Source: Pseudacidovorax sp.
GTDB taxonomy: Bacteria > Pseudomonadota > Gammaproteobacteria > Burkholderiales > Burkholderiaceae_C
DNA: 64,000 nt
Assembly (NCBI RefSeq): GCF_017991995.1
Contig: NZ_JAGOPN010000006.1
Coordinates: 229,755-293,754 of the forward strand
Direction: 5' to 3'
Below are positions 33,838 to 41,912 of the stretch, piece after piece (the first letter of the stretch is position 1; each line of letters begins with the position of its first letter). The position numbers and the translations under genes are program-made. The notes beneath the pieces are model-generated. The model worked only from the letters and a program-made list of their open reading frames with translations. It ran no database searches and was not told the origin of the DNA.

Positions 33838-35496
33838 TCAGCCCCTGCGCTCTTCGGGCACGATGAGCGGTGCCTCGGGGTCGAACACCGGCTCGGCGCG
33901 CTCGCCCGGGGCATGGCCCGTCGGCGGAACGGTCTTCGAGGCCGATGCGACCACGGTCCCCGGCTCCGCCATCGGTTCCGTCATCGGCTCCGTCATCGGC
34001 TCCGGCGCCAGCGACGACGATGCCTGCAGTGGCGGCTCCGTCCGCGCAGCCAACGACGGGTCGGCAGACGCGGCCGTCGTGTCGGACCCGGCAGCCATAG
34101 CAACCGGCTCCGGATCGGGCACCGATTGCCCCAGCGCCAGGATGGCCGCCGCCGTGCGCTCGGCCGCGCCGCGGTGGCTGCCGGCAAAGCCCAGCGCCGC
34201 CTGCGACATCGCGGCGCAGCGGCCCTTGTCCGCCACCAGCGACAGCGCATGCACCACGGCCTTCATCATGTCGTCCACGCGCAATGCACCGCCGGCGCCA
34301 ATGGCCAGTTCGGCCGCCTCGGCAAAGTTGAAGGTGGACGGGCCCATCACGATGGGGCAGGCACAGGCCGCCGCCTCGATCAGGTTCTGTCCGCCCAGGG
34401 GCGCGAAGCTGCCGCCCAGGAGCGCGGCTTCTGAGAGGCCGTAGTACAGCGCCATCTCGCCCAGCGAATCGCCCAGCCAGATCTCCTCGCCCTCGGGCGC
34501 GCCCTCCGCGGTGGACCGGCGCACGCAGGCGAAGCCGCGCTGCGCGATCAGCTCGGCCACCGCGTCGAAGCGCTGTGGATGGCGCGGCACGATCAGCCAC
34601 TGCACATCGCAGGCACGCAGCCGTGGCAGGTGGCGGGCGCGCTCGCCACGCGGGCGGCCGGGGTTGCCGTCCGCCGCCGCAGCGGGACCGAAGTCGTCAC
34701 TCGACGGCGCGGTGGTCCAGAAGTGGCGCAGCGCATCGAGCAGCATCGCCTCCTCGCCATCACGCGAGCTGGCGAACACCACCACCGGCTTGGGCAGGCG
34801 CGCACGCAGGGCCTGCGCATGCACCAGTTGCCGCGCATCGGGCTGCGCATCGAACTTGAGGTTGCCGAACACGCCGCCCAGCTTGGCGCCCAGCGACACG
34901 AGGCGGTGCGCATCGGCCTCGCTCTGGGCCCAGACGGCCGCCAGCGAGGCATACGCCGGCCGCGCCAGCGAGGACCAGCGCTCGGCCTTGGCCAGCGACT
35001 TCTCGGACAGGCGTGCGTTGGCCAGCGTGAGCGGAATGCCCCGCTGTGCGCAGGCCGCTGTGAGCTCGGGCCAGACCTCCGTCTCCATCAGCACGCCGAT
35101 GCGCGGGCGGAAGCGGTCGAGGAAGGCGGCCACGGCCTTCGGCGTGTCCCAGGGCTGCCAGACCTGCACATCGCCGTCCTGCAACAGCTTGGCGCCCTCC
35201 TCCCGGCCCGTGGCGGTGCCATGGGTCAGCAGGATGGGCACGCCGGGAAGCTGCCGGCGCAGTTCGGCGATCAGGATGCCGGCGGCGCGCGTCTCGCCGA
35301 GCGAGACGGCATGTACCCAGCAGGCGTCGCGGATCTGCAGCGCGGGGTCGTACACGCCAAAGCGCTCCGCCACCGCATGGGCATAGCCCGGCTCGGCCTT
35401 GGCGCGCTTGCGCAGCTTGCGTTTGAGAAGGGGCTGCGCGAGGCGGGTGAACCACCCGTAGAGGCGCAGCGCGGGAGAACGGGAAACGCGCGGCAC
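33838..35496 (-). CDS. waaA: 3-deoxy-D-manno-octulosonic acid transferase (KdtA) with C-terminal extension
   Basis: WaaA adds Kdo to lipid IVA at the cytoplasmic face of the inner membrane. The family part covers residues 1 to about 456: VHAVSLGETRAA, LTHGTATGREEG, METEVWPEL with the catalytic Glu, NARLSEKS, VFGNLKFD and GGSFAPLGGQNLIEAAACACP. The GTG start is 2 bp after the phosphomannomutase stop. Unlike usual members of about 425-430 residues, this protein has a tail of about 96 residues rich in Ala, Pro, Ser and Glu, with EPMTEPMTEPMAEP encoded by a 12-bp tandem repeat. The middle also carries a short polar insertion (TAPSSDDFGPAAAADGNPG). Confidence 0.93.
   Translation of the reverse strand: MPRVSRSPALRLYGWFTRLAQPLLKRKLRKRAKAEPGYAHAVAERFGVYDPALQIRDACWVHAVSLGETRAAGILIAELRRQLPGVPILLTHGTATGREEGAKLLQDGDVQVWQPWDTPKAVAAFLDRFRPRIGVLMETEVWPELTAACAQRGIPLTLANARLSEKSLAKAERWSSLARPAYASLAAVWAQSEADAHRLVSLGAKLGGVFGNLKFDAQPDARQLVHAQALRARLPKPVVVFASSRDGEEAMLLDALRHFWTTAPSSDDFGPAAAADGNPGRPRGERARHLPRLRACDVQWLIVPRHPQRFDAVAELIAQRGFACVRRSTAEGAPEGEEIWLGDSLGEMALYYGLSEAALLGGSFAPLGGQNLIEAAACACPIVMGPSTFNFAEAAELAIGAGGALRVDDMMKAVVHALSLVADKGRCAAMSQAALGFAGSHRGAAERTAAAILALGQSVPDPEPVAMAAGSDTTAASADPSLAARTEPPLQASSSLAPEPMTEPMTEPMAEPGTVVASASKTVPPTGHAPGERAEPVFDPEAPLIVPEERRG
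33962..34005. repeat. 12-bp tandem repeat inside the waaA tail
   Basis: About 3.7 copies of a 12-bp unit of the form GGCTCCGTCATC. Each copy encodes E-P-M-T or E-P-M-A on the minus strand. Because the unit is a multiple of three, copy-number change by slippage would alter tail length without shifting the frame. Confidence 0.85.
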
Positions 35497-35498
35497 GC

Positions 35499-36881
35499 TC
35501 AGTGCGCCGCCTCCGCGAAGCTCGCGTCGGGCTTGACCGACTTGAGCAGCGCCGTCATGGTGGCCTCGATGCGGTGCAGGGCTTCCTGCGTCTGGCCCTC
35601 GAAGCGCAGCACCAGCACCGGCGTGGTGTTGGAGGCGCGCACCAGGCCGAAGCCGTCGGCCCAGTCGACGCGGATGCCGTCGATGGTGGAGACCTTCGCG
35701 TCGGCGTCGAACTTCGCCTTGGCCTTCATCTCCTCGACCAGCTTGTGCGGCTCGCCCTCGTTGCACTTCACGTTGAGTTCGGGCGTCGAGAAGCTGGTGG
35801 GCAGCGCGTTGAGCACCTCGCTGGCGTTCGGATGGGCCGACAGGATCTCCAGCAGGCGGCAGCCGGCATAGGTGCCGTCGTCGAAGCCGAACCAGCGCTC
35901 CTTGAAGAAGATGTGGCCGCTCATCTCGCCGCCGAGGGGCGAGTCGAGCTCCTTCATCTTGGCCTTGATGAGCGAATGGCCGGTCTTGTAGATCAGCGGC
36001 TGGCCGCCAGCGGCCTCGATGGCCGGCGCCAGGCGCTGCGTGCACTTGACGTCGTAGACGATGGTGCCGCCCGGCACGCGCGAGAGCACGTCCTTGGCGA
36101 ACAGCATCATCTGGCGGTCGGGGAAGATGTTGTTGCCGTCCTTGGTGACGATGCCCAGGCGGTCGCCGTCGCCATCGAAGGCCAGGCCCAGTTCGGCATC
36201 GGTGGTCTGCAGGGCCTTGATCAGGTCCTTGAGGTTGTCGGGCTTGCTGGGGTCGGGATGGTGGTTAGGGAAGTTGCCGTCCACCTCGCTGAACAGTTCG
36301 ATCACCTCGCAGCCGATGGCGCGGTAGATGGCCGGGGCCGAGGCGCCGGCGATGCCGTTGCCCGAGTCCACCACGATCTTCAGCGGACGCTGCAGCTTGA
36401 TGTCGCCAGTGATGCGCTCGACATAGGCGGGCAGCACGTCGACCTGGCGGACGCTGCCGCCCTCGGCCAGTTGGGCGCTGCCGTCTTCCATGACCTTGCG
36501 CAGGCCCTGGATCTCGTCGCCGTAGATGGCGCGGCCGGCCAGCACCATCTTGAAGCCGTTGTAGTCCTTGGGGTTGTGGCTGCCCGTGACCTGGATGCCC
36601 GAGGTGCACAGCGTGTTGGCCGCGAAGTACAGCATGGGCGTCGTCACGGCGCCGATGTCGATCACCTCCACCCCCGTGGCCACGAGGCCGCGGATCAGCG
36701 CCTCGGCCAGGCTCGGGCCCGACAGACGACCGTCGCGCCCCACGGCCACCGTGCGCTCGCCAGCGGCGCGCGCGGCGCTGCCGAATGCGCGTCCCAGCGC
36801 CTCGGCCACCTCCGCATCCAGGGTGCTCGGCACGATGCCGCGGATGTCGTACGCCTTGAAGATCGAGGGGCTGAGTTGCAT
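35499..36881 (-). CDS. algC: phosphomannomutase/phosphoglucomutase
   Basis: This enzyme interconverts hexose 6- and 1-phosphates for exopolysaccharide and LPS sugars. The 460-residue protein has all marks of the AlgC group: FKAYDIRGIV at the start, GRDGRLSGP, the phosphoserine loop VTGSHNPKDYNGFKM, metal site LAFDGDGDRLG, substrate loop GGEMSGHIFFKERW and the C-terminal RASNTTPVLVLRFEG. It precedes waaA by 2 bp on the same strand, linking sugar-phosphate supply with lipid A core assembly. Whether it acts mainly on mannose or glucose is not visible. Confidence 0.94.
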   Translation of the reverse strand: MQLSPSIFKAYDIRGIVPSTLDAEVAEALGRAFGSAARAAGERTVAVGRDGRLSGPSLAEALIRGLVATGVEVIDIGAVTTPMLYFAANTLCTSGIQVTGSHNPKDYNGFKMVLAGRAIYGDEIQGLRKVMEDGSAQLAEGGSVRQVDVLPAYVERITGDIKLQRPLKIVVDSGNGIAGASAPAIYRAIGCEVIELFSEVDGNFPNHHPDPSKPDNLKDLIKALQTTDAELGLAFDGDGDRLGIVTKDGNNIFPDRQMMLFAKDVLSRVPGGTIVYDVKCTQRLAPAIEAAGGQPLIYKTGHSLIKAKMKELDSPLGGEMSGHIFFKERWFGFDDGTYAGCRLLEILSAHPNASEVLNALPTSFSTPELNVKCNEGEPHKLVEEMKAKAKFDADAKVSTIDGIRVDWADGFGLVRASNTTPVLVLRFEGQTQEALHRIEATMTALLKSVKPDASFAEAAH

Positions 36882-36958
36882 GGCAGGGTGGGGAGGAAAT
36901 GACAACAAAAGTGACGGCGACGATTGTAGGCACCGCCCCTCGTGGCTCGCATGTCCGG

Positions 36959-36971
36959 AAATGGCGCATTT
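36959..36971. promoter_or_regulatory. palindrome upstream of the Ada-AlkA gene, possible operator
   Basis: AAATG and CATTT flank GCG, 31 bp before the ATG of the Ada-AlkA gene. On one strand it reads AAATGCGCC, loosely like the AAAGCGCA part of the E. coli Ada box. It may be the site where methylated Ada-type protein activates the repair operon; the resemblance is weak. Confidence 0.35.
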
Positions 36972-37001
36972 GGGTGGCTTCGCACAGGTAGCATGCCCCG
37001 C

Positions 37002-38534
37002 ATGAACACCCGGCCCGACGCCTTGACGGATACCGAAGGCGACGCCTGTTACCTGGCGTTGAAGACGCGCGACGCACGCTTCGACGGCGCCTTCTTCACG
37101 GCCGTGACGAGCACCGGCATCTACTGCCGGCCGGTGTGCCGCGTGCGCCTGCCGCGGCGCGAGAACTGCCGCTTCTTTCGCCATGCGGCGCAAGCCGAGG
37201 CAGCAGGCTTCCGACCCTGCCTGCGTTGCCGGCCCGAGCTGGCGCCGCGGGCCGTCGATGCGCCCGCATGGAGCACCGAGGATGCCTCGCGCATCCTGGC
37301 GCGCCAGGCCGCGCGCTTGATGGACGAACCCGAGCTGTGGGCGGACGCTGCCGACGACGCGCAGCCCGGCCGCATGGTGGCCCGCATGGCCGAGCGCCTG
37401 GGGGTGAGCGACCGGCACCTGCGCCGTCTGTTCGAAGCCGAGTTCGGCGTCTCGCCCCTGCAGTACCTGCAGACGCGGCGCCTGCTGGCCGCCAAGCAGT
37501 TGCTGGCCGATACGCGCCTGCCCGTGGCCGAGGTGGCCCGCGCCAGCGGCTTCGGCAGCGTGCGGCGCTTCAATGCCGCCTTTGCCGAGCGCTACGGCCT
37601 GAACCCGCGCGACCTTCGCCGCGCCCGCGAGGATGAGGACCAGGGCGACGCGAACGGCGCCTCGCTCACGGTGCGGCTGGGCTTCCGCCCGCCCTACGAC
37701 CTAGCGACCTTGCGCGAATTCCTGGGCCGCCGCGCCCTGGCTGGCGTGGAGCGGCTCGATGCCGATGGCCGCTTCCTGCGCACGGTGCGCATCGGCACGC
37801 ACACCGGCTGGCTGGTGCTGGGCTTCGACCTGCCGGCCTCGCAGGTGCGGTTGACACTCGGCGAATCGCTGGCGCCCGTGCTGCCGATCCTGGCCAGCCG
37901 CGTGCGGGCGCTGCTGGACCTGGATGCCGATCCGTCCGCCATCCATGCCGTGCTCGGCCCCTCCTACCCCGCGGCCGAAGGCCTGCGCGTGCCCGGCACG
38001 CTCGATGGCTTCGAGCTGGCGGTGCGTGCCGTGCTGGGCCAGCAGATCACGGTGGCCGCCGCCCGCACGCTGGGCAGCCGGCTGGTGCAGGCGCTGGGCG
38101 AGCCCGTCGCCACGCCCTTCGCGGGGCTGGACCGGCTGTTCCCCACACCCGCTGCACTGGTGGCCGTCGATGGCGAAACACTCGGCCGGCTCGGCCTGGT
38201 GCGCCAGCGACAGGCCGCCTTGCGCGCATTGGCCGAAGCCGTGCTGGACGGCCGGCTGGCGCTGCATGCCGGCGCCGAACCCCAACGCACCTGCGCCGCC
38301 CTCCAGGCCCTGCCCGGCATCGGCGCCTGGACCGCGCAGTACATCGCCATGCGCGCATTGCGCTGGCCCGATGCCTTTCCCGCCGGCGACATCGCGCTGC
38401 AGAAGGCCCTGGGCGTGACCCAGGCCCGCGCGGCCGAGGCCGCGTCGCAGGCTTGGCGGCCCTGGCGCAGCTACGCGGTGCTCGCCGCCTGGCACGGCCT
38501 GGCCGCGCCTCCCTCCACGAAGGACCCATCATGA
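37002..38534 (+). CDS. Ada-AlkA fusion: methylphosphotriester sensor/regulator plus 3-methyladenine DNA glycosylase
   Basis: A 510-residue adaptive-response protein in three parts. Residues 1-90 are the Ada zinc domain with Cys42, Cys46, Cys73 and Cys76, spaced exactly as Cys38/42/69/72 of E. coli Ada, the first being the methyl acceptor. Residues about 115-210 are an AraC-type DNA-binding domain (RLGVSDRHLRRLFEAEFGVSPLQYL). Residues about 225-500 are AlkA: an N-domain, then VLGQQITVAAARTL, the HhH LPGIGAWTAQYIAM and catalytic Asp in FPAGDIALQKAL. It should sense alkylated phosphate backbones, activate its operon and excise alkylated bases. An ATG at 36993 adds three residues. Confidence 0.95.
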   Translation: MNTRPDALTDTEGDACYLALKTRDARFDGAFFTAVTSTGIYCRPVCRVRLPRRENCRFFRHAAQAEAAGFRPCLRCRPELAPRAVDAPAWSTEDASRILARQAARLMDEPELWADAADDAQPGRMVARMAERLGVSDRHLRRLFEAEFGVSPLQYLQTRRLLAAKQLLADTRLPVAEVARASGFGSVRRFNAAFAERYGLNPRDLRRAREDEDQGDANGASLTVRLGFRPPYDLATLREFLGRRALAGVERLDADGRFLRTVRIGTHTGWLVLGFDLPASQVRLTLGESLAPVLPILASRVRALLDLDADPSAIHAVLGPSYPAAEGLRVPGTLDGFELAVRAVLGQQITVAAARTLGSRLVQALGEPVATPFAGLDRLFPTPAALVAVDGETLGRLGLVRQRQAALRALAEAVLDGRLALHAGAEPQRTCAALQALPGIGAWTAQYIAMRALRWPDAFPAGDIALQKALGVTQARAAEAASQAWRPWRSYAVLAAWHGLAAPPSTKDPS

Positions 38535-39124
38535 TCCCTGTCCCTTTCCGCGCCCGCCGCGTCGCGCTGCGTACCTGCCACATCGACACGCCTCTCGGCG
38601 GCGTCCTGCTGGCCGCCAGCGCCGACGGCCTGGCCGGCCTGTGGTTCGACGCACAGCGCCACCACCCCGACACCACCGGCTGGGAGCCCGATCCGAGCCA
38701 TGCGCTCTTGCAGGACGCCGCCGGCCAGTTGCAGGATTACCTGGCCGGCCGGCGGACCGGCTTCGAGCTGCCGCTGGACCTGTCCCGCGGCACGCCCTTC
38801 CAGCAGGCGGTGTGGCATGCCCTGCTGGCGATTCCGCGTGGCGGCACGCACAGCTACGGCGGCCTGGGCCTGGCGCTCGGCCGGCCGGCCGCCATGCGCG
38901 CCGTCGGCGCCGCCGTGGGCCGCAATCCGCTCAGCGTGATCGTGCCCTGCCACCGGGTCATCGGAGCCGATGGCAGCCTGACGGGCTACGCGGGCGGCCT
39001 GGAGCGCAAGCGTGCGCTGCTCACGCTGGAAGGCGTGGCGCTGCCACCGGCGGACCGAGGGCCGGCCGCGAGGCGCGTCGGCAACACCCCGACCGCGCGC
39101 GAGCGAACGCGGGAGGTGGCGTGA
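38531..39124 (+). CDS. ogt: methylated-DNA--protein-cysteine methyltransferase
   Basis: This suicide enzyme takes methyl groups from O6-methylguanine onto its own cysteine. The 197-residue protein has the acceptor Cys140 in IVPCHRVIGADGSLTGYAGGLERKRALL-type context, and the helix-turn-helix GTPFQQAVWHALLAIPRGGTHSYGGLGLALG binds DNA. It supplies the activity that E. coli Ada carries in its C-terminal half and that the fusion gene upstream lacks. Its ATG overlaps the fusion gene's stop and its stop overlaps the DMT transporter's GTG, so all three are translationally coupled. Confidence 0.95.
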   Translation: MIPVPFRARRVALRTCHIDTPLGGVLLAASADGLAGLWFDAQRHHPDTTGWEPDPSHALLQDAAGQLQDYLAGRRTGFELPLDLSRGTPFQQAVWHALLAIPRGGTHSYGGLGLALGRPAAMRAVGAAVGRNPLSVIVPCHRVIGADGSLTGYAGGLERKRALLTLEGVALPPADRGPAARRVGNTPTARERTREVA

Positions 39125-40044
39125 GTCCGCCGCGTTCTGCATCACGCCCCTGGCTGATCGATCTCGTGCTGCTGGCGGCGCTGTGGGGCGCCTCCTTCCT
39201 CTTCATGCGCGTCGGGGCCGCCGAGTTCGGCGCGCTGCCGGTGGCGGCCATGCGCGTCGGCATCGCCGCGCTGGTGCTGGTGCCTCTGGTGCTGCTGCGT
39301 GGCCAGGGCGCCGACCTGCGCCGCCACTGGCGGGTGACCAGCGGCGTGGGCATGCTCAATTCGGGCTTGCCCTTCGCGCTCTTCTCCTTCGCACTGCTGA
39401 CCATTCCCACCGGCCTGGCGGCGGTGATCAACGCCACGGTGCCGATGTTCGGCGCGCTGGTGGCGTGGGCCGTCTTCGGCGACCGGCCGGACGGCTCGCG
39501 GGCGCTGGGGCTGGTGGTCGGCTTCGTGGGCGTGGCGCTGCTGGCCAGCGGCTCCACCGGCCTGCACACCGGCGCGGGCGACTGGCGCACGCTGTGGGCC
39601 GTGCTGGCCTGCCTGGGCGCCTGCCTTTGCTATGGCCTGTCGGCCAGCGCGGCCCGGCGCTGGCTGCAGCCGGTGCCGCCGCTGGTCAATGCCGCGGGCA
39701 GCCAGATCGGCGCGACGGCGCTGCTGGTGGTGCCCGCCGCGCTCAGTTGGCCCAGCCAGATGCCCGGCGTGCGCGCCTGGCTGGCCCTGGTGGCCCTGGG
39801 CGTGGCCTGCACCGGGCTGGCCTACATCCTGTTCTTCCGGCTGATCGCCCGCGCGGGGCCAGCCAAGGCATTGACCGTGACCTTCCTGGTGCCAGTGTTC
39901 GCCGTCTTCTACGGCTGGCTGCTGCTGGGTGAGCGGGTGACGGCCTGGATGCTGGGCTGCGCGCTGGTGATCGTGTGCGGTGTGGCGCTGTCGAGCGGGC
40001 TGGTGCGCCTGCCTGGGGCGAAGCGCGCAGCCCCGAAGGCCTGA
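39121..40044 (+). CDS. EamA-family transporter in the alkylation-repair operon
   Basis: A 307-residue membrane protein with ten helices in two EamA repeats: LLAALWGASFLFMRVGAAEFG at the start, then AVINATVPMFGALVAWAVFGDRP, and in the second half LALVALGVACTGLAYILFFRLIARAGPAKALTVTFLVPVFAVFYGWLLLGE. The GTG start forms a GTGA overlap with ogt. A drug/metabolite exporter joined so tightly to two alkylation-repair genes suggests export of an alkylating compound or its product, but this may simply be gene packing. The substrate is unknown. Confidence 0.88.
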   Translation: MSPPRSASRPWLIDLVLLAALWGASFLFMRVGAAEFGALPVAAMRVGIAALVLVPLVLLRGQGADLRRHWRVTSGVGMLNSGLPFALFSFALLTIPTGLAAVINATVPMFGALVAWAVFGDRPDGSRALGLVVGFVGVALLASGSTGLHTGAGDWRTLWAVLACLGACLCYGLSASAARRWLQPVPPLVNAAGSQIGATALLVVPAALSWPSQMPGVRAWLALVALGVACTGLAYILFFRLIARAGPAKALTVTFLVPVFAVFYGWLLLGERVTAWMLGCALVIVCGVALSSGLVRLPGAKRAAPKA

Positions 40045-40055
40045 TCGACGCGCCG

Positions 40056-40508
40056 TCAGGCCGGCGGGGCGCGGCGCCGCCCGCGCCACAGGTGCCAGGG
40101 CAGCGCCGCGGTGACGGCCAGGCCCAGCGCGACATGGGCGACATGCACGCCGTCGCGCCATTCCTCCGCGCCGTAGAGCAGTGCCAGCGCCGTCAGCGCC
40201 GCCGCCGCGAACAGGCCCAGGGCGCAGGCCCCGGCAGCGCGGTTGCGCCGCGCCTTCCAGGCCACCACCACGTGATGCGGCAGCACGCTGCCCAGCGCCA
40301 CCAAACTGAGCGCACCCGTGAGGCCATGCACGATCCACCATGCCGTGAGCTGCGGCGGCAGCCGGTGCCATGCATCCAGCAGCAGGAACCAGCCCACGCC
40401 CGAGGCGGCGCACAGGCCGAGCACCCCATACAGGCTGCGCCGCTGCCAGCGCGGCAGGCGGCCGATGCGGCTGGCGTGGGGTCGGCCGTGCCGCGTCACA
40501 GCACCCAT
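40056..40508 (-). CDS. four-helix membrane protein, possible di-heme b-type cytochrome
   Basis: A 150-residue inner-membrane protein with four predicted helices (about 24-44, 56-81, 92-112 and 120-141). Helix two carries His61 and His78/His79; helix four carries His122, His125 and His139. Pairs 14-18 residues apart on two helices are what membrane b-type cytochromes use to hold one heme near each face. The gene overlaps apbE by 13 bp and ends the flavin module, so it may pass electrons across the membrane to the flavinylated partner. I do not recognise a named family with certainty. Confidence 0.68.
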   Translation of the reverse strand: MGAVTRHGRPHASRIGRLPRWQRRSLYGVLGLCAASGVGWFLLLDAWHRLPPQLTAWWIVHGLTGALSLVALGSVLPHHVVVAWKARRNRAAGACALGLFAAAALTALALLYGAEEWRDGVHVAHVALGLAVTAALPWHLWRGRRRAPPA

Positions 40509-41383
40509 CCTTGCGCACCGAAGGCCGCCAGGCAGCCGTGGGCCTGGGCGCCGCCCAGCGCCAGCACCTTGGTCAGGCCGTCGGCCAGTGCACAGGTGGG
40601 CGCCACCACGGTGTAGCTGGCGCCGCCGGCCAGCGCCTGCCCGCTGCGCGGGTCCACGATGGCGGACCGCAGCGGCTGGGCCTGAAGGCGCGCGCCGGCA
40701 CCGGGCGCCGAGGTGGCGACCGCGCCATCGGCCAGGTCCCCCAAGTGCCTCACCCGGCCGGGCACCGACGGATCACGCACATGGATGGGCTGGGGCACTC
40801 GGCCCAGCACACGCAGGTCGCCGCCTGCGTTGACCCGGCCCTGGCGAATGCCCGCCGCGCGCAGCGCCGCCACGGCGCGATCCACGGCATGGCCCTTGGC
40901 GATGCCGCCCAGGTCGACGCGCACCGGCGCGCCCACCCGCACCCGCGCGGCGGGCAGGAGTTGCAGGACCCTCTGACTGGCCCCCGGCCGGCCCGCATCC
41001 GCCGCACAGTCGAAAAGCCCCGCAGACGCCTGGTGGAGTTGACCGGCCAGAGCCAGCACGTCCCAGGTCCAGGGGTCGATCACCAGCACCGCGCCGGCCG
41101 GCGCCGCGGCGATGCGGCAGAGGTCCGAATCCGGCCGGTGCGGCGACATGCAGGCCTCCACGCGTTCGATGGCGGCATAGGCCGCCTCCACGGCGCCCAG
41201 CACCTCGGCGGCCGACATGCCGGCCGCCGGCTCGGCCATGACTTCGACATAGGTGCCCATCGCCGGACGGCAGCGGCGGACGGGGGCCGCGGCCCGCACC
41301 GGCACAGCCGCGCCATGGCGACCTGCACGCCGCGATGGAGCGCGCGCTGCCTGGGGGCTAGCGGCCACGCAGCACCCGCCCAT
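40496..41383 (-). CDS. apbE: FAD:protein FMN transferase
   Basis: ApbE attaches FMN covalently to a Thr of exported flavoproteins, using FAD and magnesium. From the ATG at 41383 the protein has 295 residues. The motifs are in order: RPAMGTYVEV, VEACMSPHRPDSDLCRI, VRVDLGGIAKGHAVDRAV, GRVNAGGDLRVLG, AVATSAPGAGA and CALADGLTKVLALGG. The N-terminal 45 residues are Arg/Ala-rich with a Cys pair and do not form a standard signal peptide; an ATG at 41410 would lengthen them further. The flavin acceptor is encoded immediately upstream, overlapping in the start region. Confidence 0.9.
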   Translation of the reverse strand: MGGCCVAASPQAARAPSRRAGRHGAAVPVRAAAPVRRCRPAMGTYVEVMAEPAAGMSAAEVLGAVEAAYAAIERVEACMSPHRPDSDLCRIAAAPAGAVLVIDPWTWDVLALAGQLHQASAGLFDCAADAGRPGASQRVLQLLPAARVRVGAPVRVDLGGIAKGHAVDRAVAALRAAGIRQGRVNAGGDLRVLGRVPQPIHVRDPSVPGRVRHLGDLADGAVATSAPGAGARLQAQPLRSAIVDPRSGQALAGGASYTVVAPTCALADGLTKVLALGGAQAHGCLAAFGAQGWVL

Positions 41384-41912
41384 ACACCGCCAGCACGCGC
41401 TTGACGCCATCGGTCAGGTGCTTGGCCGACAGCGTGGCCCCGGAGATGTTCTCCACGTCCTTGCCGAGCTTGAGCGGGGCAGCGCCATCCTTGCCCTCGA
41501 ACTGGTGCAGCCACTGCGGCTCGGCCACCTCGTAGCCGTAGGACTCGTGGTACTCCAGCACCTCCACGCGGCGCACGCGGCCCTGGGCGTCCAGCGCCAC
41601 GGCGTAGGTGATCATCTCGTGCTTGCCCACCACCTCGTCCACCACGAACCAGCCGCCATCGGCCGCTTTCCAGATGCGGTTGCCCTGGAAGGGATGGGCC
41701 ACGGACGAGGCCGCGCGCACCTCGTCCTGCTGGGCCGGCGTCAGGGCCACCGGAAAAGCGGTCAGCGCCTGGCTGCCGAACAGGTCGCGCTGGGCCTGCT
41801 CGACCGACACGTAGATGCGGGCCGCTGCATAGACGGGCGCCGTGGGCGCCAGCGCCGCGCCCAGCGCCGCCAGCGGCATCAGCGCGGCCGGCTTCCATTG
41901 CATGCGCGTCAT
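41358..41912 (-). CDS. periplasmic FMN-binding domain protein (ApbE substrate)
   Basis: A 184-residue exported protein with a signal peptide ending PVYAAA. The C-terminal FMN-binding domain contains EDVENISGATLSAKHLTDGVKRVL-type sequence, where the Thr of S-G-A-T is the expected covalent flavin site, plus YAVALDAQGRVRRVEVLEYHESYGYEV. The protein should be a small periplasmic electron carrier flavinylated by the neighbouring ApbE. The ATG overlaps the outer-membrane gene's stop as ATGA; an ATG three codons later is possible. Confidence 0.9.
   Translation of the reverse strand: MTRMQWKPAALMPLAALGAALAPTAPVYAAARIYVSVEQAQRDLFGSQALTAFPVALTPAQQDEVRAASSVAHPFQGNRIWKAADGGWFVVDEVVGKHEMITYAVALDAQGRVRRVEVLEYHESYGYEVAEPQWLHQFEGKDGAAPLKLGKDVENISGATLSAKHLTDGVKRVLAVYGRVLRGR

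Noticed and set aside
33838..36045. Longer form of waaA reaching 183 residues further upstream
   Set aside because: The extension lies inside the phosphomannomutase gene in another frame, and the family homology begins right after the GTG at 35496.
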